Assembly (NCBI GenBank): GCA_028696755.1
Contig: JAQVGK010000075.1
Coordinates: 1-10,452 of the forward strand
DNA from: Bacteroidales bacterium
GTDB taxonomy: Bacteria; Bacteroidota; Bacteroidia; Bacteroidales; ML635J-15
Direction of reading: 5' to 3'
DNA length: 10,452 bases
Positions 6,790-10,452 of this stretch are shown here, in pieces. Made by a program: the position numbers and the translations under genes. Position 1 is the first letter of the stretch. Each line of letters starts with the position of its first letter. The notes under the pieces were generated by a model that did no database searches, was not told the origin of the DNA, and saw nothing but the letters and a program-made list of their open reading frames with translations.

Positions 6790-6893
6790 TCAAACCCCAG
6801 TCTCCATTGTTGAAATCTCATCCAGCGTTAATTCGTTGAGTAGGTGCTGGTAATAATTTGCAATCTTTGCCGTTAGTATTACTGGTGCTCGGA
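6790..6893 (-). pseudogene. possible C-terminal remnant of a lost gene
   Basis: Directly after the stop of the PIN toxin, a different frame on the - strand stays open to a TGA at 6790-6792 and encodes about 34 residues with a natural-looking composition, including PVILTAKIANYYQHLL and ELTLDEISTMETGV. Its only ATG is six codons from its end (5 residues follow the Met), and the frame closes at 6946-6948 inside the toxin gene, so it cannot be an intact gene. It may be the tail of a protein cut when the toxin-antitoxin module arrived. I do not recognise the family, and a frame of this length can occur by chance. Confidence 0.25.
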
Positions 6894-7307
6894 TTAAATC
6901 GATTCTATAAATTGTTTGGCAGTCATTGTTGGCAGCTTTGAAGTTTTAAAATCCTTTAAATTTCTTGTTATAATTATGTCTTGTTCAAATTCTAGTGCTG
7001 TAAAATATTGAAGTCCATCCTCAAAATCAGGAAAAGTTTCATCATTTAAAGCTAATCCAATAATTTTATCATCTAAAGGCAATGTTTTAAGTATCAATCT
7101 AAGCTTTCTTAACACAGATTTCGCTTTACTAGAGTCCATTTGTCTCATTAAAACATAACTTGTATTCGCAATAGTCAATGATGAAACAGATAATTCGACT
7201 TGCTTTTTATCCGCAAGAGAAAATAATTCAGCAGCTTCTTCATATAAAGGTTCTCTTCGTGATAGTAAATCAATCACGATATTTGTATCAATAAATATCT
7301 TTTTCAT
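6894..7307 (-). CDS. PIN-domain ribonuclease toxin (VapC-like)
   Basis: The product has 137 residues, typical of a single-domain PIN toxin. PIN toxins of type II systems cleave RNA, often tRNA or rRNA, with Mg2+ held by acidic residues. Those expected are visible: D7 in FIDTNIVID (5-13), an acidic position in the helix EEAAELF (23-29), D94 and D97 in FPDFEDGLQ (92-100), and D119 in TRNLKDF (114-120). The hydrophobic N-terminal strand KIFID and the segment EQDIIITRN before the last acidic residue complete the fold. It resembles the PIN proteins that accompany DUF6364-type antitoxins in Bacteroidetes. Its ATG overlaps the antitoxin stop by 4 bp (ATGA), so translation is coupled and antitoxin is made first. 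All catalytic positions are present, so it should be active. Confidence 0.9.
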   Translation of the reverse strand: MKKIFIDTNIVIDLLSRREPLYEEAAELFSLADKKQVELSVSSLTIANTSYVLMRQMDSSKAKSVLRKLRLILKTLPLDDKIIGLALNDETFPDFEDGLQYFTALEFEQDIIITRNLKDFKTSKLPTMTAKQFIESI

Positions 7308-7555
7308 TCATACTTTTTTTCTAAATAATCGCGATAATCTTTTCTGTAATCAAATTCAGAAGACAAATCAATAACTCCGCTCAAACTCTCGACAAGAGGA
7401 GTAATCGAAATGTTTTTACCAGTTTCTTTTTGTCTAGTTATGCTATCCAGATAAGCTTCAATCATTTTTGAAAGGCTAATCTTATTATTGCGAGCATAAT
7501 TTTTAGCTCTCTCGATAACACTTTCATTTAGCCTTAATGTTAATTTCGTTTCCAT
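7304..7555 (-). CDS. DUF6364 / ribbon-helix-helix-type antitoxin
   Basis: I place the start at the ATG at 7555, giving 83 residues (METKLTLRLNES...). The frame extends to a TTG at 7579, but that codon lies inside the putative -7 element, so it would not be transcribed. Residues 3-37 have the ribbon-helix-helix pattern: a beta strand KLTLRLN, helix ESVIERAKNYARNNK, turn, and helix SLSKMIEAYLDSI. In such antitoxins the strand pairs in the dimer and contacts operator DNA. The tail (about 52-83, ITPLVESLSGVIDL ... YRKDYRDYLEKKYE) is charged and probably wraps the toxin. This layout matches small Bacteroidetes antitoxins annotated DUF6364; the family name is from memory of pattern. It overlaps the PIN toxin by 4 bp, and the promoter with palindrome directly upstream supports autoregulation. 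Confidence 0.85.
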   Translation of the reverse strand: METKLTLRLNESVIERAKNYARNNKISLSKMIEAYLDSITRQKETGKNISITPLVESLSGVIDLSSEFDYRKDYRDYLEKKYE

Positions 7556-7563
7556 AAAAATAA

Positions 7564-7583
7564 ATCTTTGTACGTGCAAATAT
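7564..7583. promoter_or_regulatory. candidate operator of the toxin-antitoxin operon
   Basis: A 20-bp imperfect palindrome with 8 of 10 complementary pairs, core TTTGTACGTGCAAA (7567-7580), overlaps the -7 element and the expected transcription start. TACGT recurs at 7594-7598, 23 bases away. Placement and symmetry are what is expected for repression by the antitoxin-toxin complex. Confidence 0.4.
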
Positions 7584-7607
7584 AACTCTTTAATACGTCA
7601 GTTGCAA
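7577..7607 (-). promoter_or_regulatory. promoter of the toxin-antitoxin operon
   Basis: On the - strand, TTG (7607-7605) lies 20 bases before TATATTTG (7584-7577), an exact TAnnTTTG. Transcription would start near 7571, ~16 bases before the ATG at 7555. This rules against the upstream TTG at 7579 as the start. Confidence 0.5.
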
Positions 7608-7647
7608 GTTTATTTTAAGTTTTTTGTAATTGTTTGGCCTCGGTGAA

Positions 7648-7672
7648 AATGCAACAGCACTATGTTTGCATT
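7648..7672 (-). terminator. hairpin after the nuclease gene
   Basis: AATGCAA (7648-7654) and TTGCATT (7666-7672) form a perfect 7-bp stem with an 11-base loop, beginning eight bases after the nuclease stop. On the - strand the stem runs into TTTTC, a short T-run. It may end the methyltransferase-nuclease transcript before the toxin-antitoxin promoter. Confidence 0.4.
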
Positions 7673-7679
7673 ACTTAGT

Positions 7680-8294
7680 TTACATAAAATTAAACTCAAA
7701 GAACAAGTGATAGATATTTATGGCTTCAAGCTCTTTTCTATGATGTGACGTGACAAATGAGTTTTCGATGAAATCGGTTTTTAGGTTAACAAAGTCGCTT
7801 TCACAATAGTAATGACTTTTGCAGTTGGCTTCTAATGTGGAACAAATGCTTTTTATGTCGCCTGCTACGACAAATCCCATCATACCCGCATAAGATTCAT
7901 TTGCAGAATAATCTTTGTTTATGAAGCGATATAAACCCTCATCAACATATTGAGAACTTGCAGTCTTTAACCTTTTGCATTCAACAATAAATTCTATCCC
8001 AGAAATAGCAAATGACAAATCTGTCCTACCTAAATCATCTTCATTTTTAAAAACCCATCTTTCCCAATTTACAAACACAATACTTTGATTTATTAAACCT
8101 GTAAGCAGATCACTATTGTGATAAAAATCATATATGAACCGATCTCTAATATCATTTTCGATTCCGATATTCTTGTCTATCCGAATATAGCTGTCATGGA
8201 TTGATCTAATGAAAAGATTTTCAATCAAATCTTGTTTAGATTTGAATTTTAACTTTGCTAATCCATACTGGATAAATTGATTTTTCTTATTCAT
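7680..8294 (-). CDS. PD-(D/E)XK-type nuclease, partner of the methyltransferase
   Basis: The product has 204 residues and no signal or membrane segment. RTDLSFAISGIEFIVECKRLK (start at R90) holds the PD-(D/E)XK signature: D92, then a beta strand ending in E105-C-K107, with the hydrophobic strand EFIVECK. After it, YVDEGLYRFINKDYS (116-130) and AGMMGFVVAGD (136-146) match the pattern seen after the core in many uncharacterised nucleases of this fold. The N-terminal ~80 residues are helical, with FIRSIHDSYIRIDKN and ENDIRDRFIYDF, and could bind DNA. Its ATG lies inside the end of the methyltransferase gene (8-bp overlap, ATGAATAA), so the two are translated together; the natural reading is the endonuclease of a restriction-modification system. 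Alternatives are an accessory nuclease or a nickase. I cannot assign it to a named restriction-enzyme family. Confidence 0.75.
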   Translation of the reverse strand: MNKKNQFIQYGLAKLKFKSKQDLIENLFIRSIHDSYIRIDKNIGIENDIRDRFIYDFYHNSDLLTGLINQSIVFVNWERWVFKNEDDLGRTDLSFAISGIEFIVECKRLKTASSQYVDEGLYRFINKDYSANESYAGMMGFVVAGDIKSICSTLEANCKSHYYCESDFVNLKTDFIENSFVTSHHRKELEAINIYHLFFEFNFM

Positions 8295-10452
8295 TTACGT
8301 CAGGAAGCTTAGATAACAATAAATCAATTTCTTCTTTGGCATCTTTTAATGCCTGACGTTTAGTCCAATCTTTAAACTGATTGCTTTTTATGAGGTAGAA
8401 GTTGGTTGATTCATAAAGTTTTATCTTTTCTTCTTTTAAAAGTTTGTCGGTATCACTTAGTTGTTTGTTTTTTACAAACTGTAATACTTGCATTGTATTA
8501 TCCTGTTCAAGTTCTTTACTGGAAGCTTTTTCTACTATCGAAATTTTGATGATTGCTCCAACATTTGCAGAAATGGAATAAGATGCATTTAAGGTATGAT
8601 TACCAGAAAGAATTAGTTCAAAAGATTCTTTGAAAGCTTCAAAATATATCTGTATATCTCTTGATTGAACGAATTTTAATTTGTCGCTTGCCCGTTCAAC
8701 CTTTACTTGATAAAATTCGTTGATTATTTCTTTTTCGTAATCTGTTAATTCATAAAGATTATAAACGTTTTCATCTAACTCATTTAATAATGCGATTCCA
8801 TCTTGTCCATCTTCCCTGACTTGTATGTATGAGTTTATTTTATCTGTAAAAAGGCTCAGAGTTTCTGGATTTGAAATCTTTTTAATTGGTAAAGTTTCTA
8901 AATCAACATTTCTAAGCTTCGCTCTTTTTTCTTCTCCTTTTCCCCATTGTGAAGATACCTGATAAAAATAGAAACCTAATAGCTTTGAATTTATTATTGC
9001 TGCATAAGGAAAAGCGTTAATATACTTATCATTATCTTTGAGCTTTAGCACAGTTATATTATCTGTAAAGACAATTTCATCTTCAATGTGTAGCCCTCTC
9101 AATTTTAATTTGTCATCTTTTAATGGTCTTACGGGAATGGTAATTCTAGATCCATTATAGATTGTTTCATCTTTTCTTTTTCGGTGCAGTTCTTGGTTCC
9201 AATTAAATTTGTCTAATTTTTTATTCGATTGCCAAAAAGCCTCAAAATCACTAGGTGATATTAAGTCTTTCATCAGAGGCTTTCCTAATTGTTTCATATT
9301 ACACTTAGGTTGAAATCCTGCTCTAGCAATAATCCCTAAGTCATTGTTTGGTAGTATTTTATTGTAAATCAAACCATAGCCTTCCAAATCCGAATTCACT
9401 AACACCCTCCACAAAGTATCATTCTCAACAAATTCCATCTTATTTACTGAAAATGACTCATTACTGGTATATTGTATAATTTCAAAATGCTCTGCTAAGC
9501 TTGTGAGTTTCGGCGAAATATAATTAATCTTGTAATCTGAATCATTAGTATTGGGATTAAATATGGCAATGGCACATGGTTCACTGGCACCAATTTCAAT
9601 ATTTACCTTTGCTGATTTAAATGTCCTCTTTCTGAAAAGAATTTTGTTGTAATCAGATAGTTCATAAAAAGTCTCAAGTTTATTTTTTGAGATAAATTCT
9701 TTTCTAAAATCTTCCGCTTTATCATTAAGAAAAATCGAATTTTTAACTATCATAACGATAGTTGTATTAGGCTTTTGCCATCGCTCAATTCTTCTTAGAA
9801 AAGCTTGTGAGCGTTCGTAATCAGCAACATTATTATATTCTGGATATGCGCCAGTTTTGTTGTCTATCGCTTCTCTTTCTACAATATATTCTTCATTTTC
9901 ATCGCTTGGGACAGAACCCCACGGAGGATTAGATACAATGAAATCGAACTTTTGGCCTTCAAAAACAAAATCAAAAATTGTATTTGCATGCATCAAAGTA
10001 GTTCCAATAAGACTTGGAAGAATAGGGTGAGAATTCTCAATCTTGTCACGGATAAATTCGGAAGACTCATCTTCAAGCAATGCAAGATATAAACTAAAAG
10101 CAGAAATTTGCAACGCATCGCGATCAACATCCACACCCCACAATTGCTTTTGCAATATCAACTTCTTCTCATCAAAAGACAACTTGCTTTTTCCAAGTTT
10201 TCTTGCTTGGGCATCCTGAATTATTTTAAAACTTTGAACAAGAAAAGCTGCCGATCCCACCGCTGGATCAAAAACTGTAACATAAGGATTTTCTTCGGCT
10301 ATTGGTTTTAAACTTTGAGAGAGCATGAAATTTACAACAAATGTAGGGGTATAATAAACTCCATTGCCTTTTTTGGTATTAACGTTTAAAAATGCTTCAT
10401 ATACGTGGCTAATTAGCTGAATGGGGATATTGTCAAATTGATAAGGAAACAA
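8287..10452 (-). CDS. N6-adenine DNA methyltransferase (Eco57I/COG1002-type), N-terminus cut by window
   Basis: The frame runs off the window end, so the true start is missing; the first visible codon TTG is probably not the start. In the visible 721 residues the order is: the motif X-like GVYYTPTFVVNFML (31-44), motif I FDPAVGSAAFL (61-71), motif II WGVDVDRDALQIS (105-117), and the catalytic motif IV NPPW (175-178), typical of amino-methyltransferases making N6-methyladenine. Residues ~375-580 look like a target-recognition part of the TaqI_C type (ITIPVRPL, then AAIINSKLLGFYF and KLRNVDLETLPIKKI). Residues ~585-721 are a further C-terminal domain with LYESTNFYLIKSNQFKDWTKRQA. The missing part could carry a nuclease domain as in type IIG enzymes. 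The downstream nuclease overlaps by 8 bp. Motif I has AA where GSGxFL is usual (GSAAFL), which is tolerated in the family. Confidence 0.9.
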   Translation of the reverse strand: MFPYQFDNIPIQLISHVYEAFLNVNTKKGNGVYYTPTFVVNFMLSQSLKPIAEENPYVTVFDPAVGSAAFLVQSFKIIQDAQARKLGKSKLSFDEKKLILQKQLWGVDVDRDALQISAFSLYLALLEDESSEFIRDKIENSHPILPSLIGTTLMHANTIFDFVFEGQKFDFIVSNPPWGSVPSDENEEYIVEREAIDNKTGAYPEYNNVADYERSQAFLRRIERWQKPNTTIVMIVKNSIFLNDKAEDFRKEFISKNKLETFYELSDYNKILFRKRTFKSAKVNIEIGASEPCAIAIFNPNTNDSDYKINYISPKLTSLAEHFEIIQYTSNESFSVNKMEFVENDTLWRVLVNSDLEGYGLIYNKILPNNDLGIIARAGFQPKCNMKQLGKPLMKDLISPSDFEAFWQSNKKLDKFNWNQELHRKRKDETIYNGSRITIPVRPLKDDKLKLRGLHIEDEIVFTDNITVLKLKDNDKYINAFPYAAIINSKLLGFYFYQVSSQWGKGEEKRAKLRNVDLETLPIKKISNPETLSLFTDKINSYIQVREDGQDGIALLNELDENVYNLYELTDYEKEIINEFYQVKVERASDKLKFVQSRDIQIYFEAFKESFELILSGNHTLNASYSISANVGAIIKISIVEKASSKELEQDNTMQVLQFVKNKQLSDTDKLLKEEKIKLYESTNFYLIKSNQFKDWTKRQALKDAKEEIDLLLSKLPDVNE

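Larger units (their letters stand above)
6500..6893. other. 394-bp gap between toxin gene and beta-barrel gene
   Basis: The part nearest the beta-barrel gene holds its promoter and a leader of ~110 bases with no strong hairpin that I can see. The part nearest the toxin gene (6790-6893) reads as protein-like sequence on the - strand without a start codon. GTAATA (6850-6855) and TATTAC (6877-6882) form a 6-bp stem that could terminate the toxin-antitoxin transcript, but no T-run follows on the - strand. Confidence 0.55.

Noticed and set aside
7556..7579. Eight-residue N-terminal extension of the antitoxin
   Set aside because: Its TTG start lies within the -7 element and the residues do not fit the ribbon-helix-helix start METKLTLRLN.

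Overview
The window looks like chromosomal DNA from an AT-rich Bacteroidetes (Bacteroidota), probably a Bacteroidales/Marinilabiliales-type lineage. The reasons are several matches to the TAnnTTTG -7 promoter element of this phylum, weak or absent Shine-Dalgarno sequences, a dimer-type (alpha2) glycyl-tRNA synthetase, secreted beta-barrel proteins whose signal peptides end in 'AQ', and a MORN_2/YwqK-like repeat protein. No single gene fixes the genus.

Left part (1-4004, all + strand). A MORN_2 repeat protein, cut by the window start, is followed one base later by a small secreted outer-membrane beta-barrel protein. After a 186-bp gap with a heptamer microrepeat and a good promoter come glyS and, seven bases after its stop, a 10-helix EamA/DMT-type permease.

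Middle (4005-6893). A 425-bp gene-free stretch holds a composite repeat: two copies of a 68-bp hairpin-forming element flanked by degenerate 8-bp and 6-bp tandem repeats, then a more GC-rich patch with inverted repeats. Next is a 272-aa hypothetical protein (+) with an aspartate-rich linker and a C-terminal module that I know only as a conserved uncharacterised Bacteroidetes segment. It converges on a 356-aa outer-membrane beta-barrel protein (-) with a clear promoter. The 394 bp between that promoter region and the toxin gene may include the C-terminal remnant of a lost gene.

Right part (6894-10452, all - strand). This is a defence/stability segment. A type II toxin-antitoxin pair (antitoxin of apparent DUF6364/ribbon-helix-helix type, then a PIN-domain VapC-like ribonuclease, with a 4-bp ATGA overlap) has its own promoter and a palindrome placed like an autoregulatory operator. 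Upstream of it in transcription order is a restriction-modification-like unit: a large Eco57I/COG1002-type N6-adenine methyltransferase, cut by the window end, whose last 8 bases overlap a 204-aa PD-(D/E)XK nuclease gene. A hairpin just after the nuclease gene may end this operon. I found no CRISPR array, rRNA, tRNA or recognisable insertion sequence. The best candidate for something not fully described is the methyltransferase/small nuclease pair; the composite repeat is the clearest non-coding oddity.
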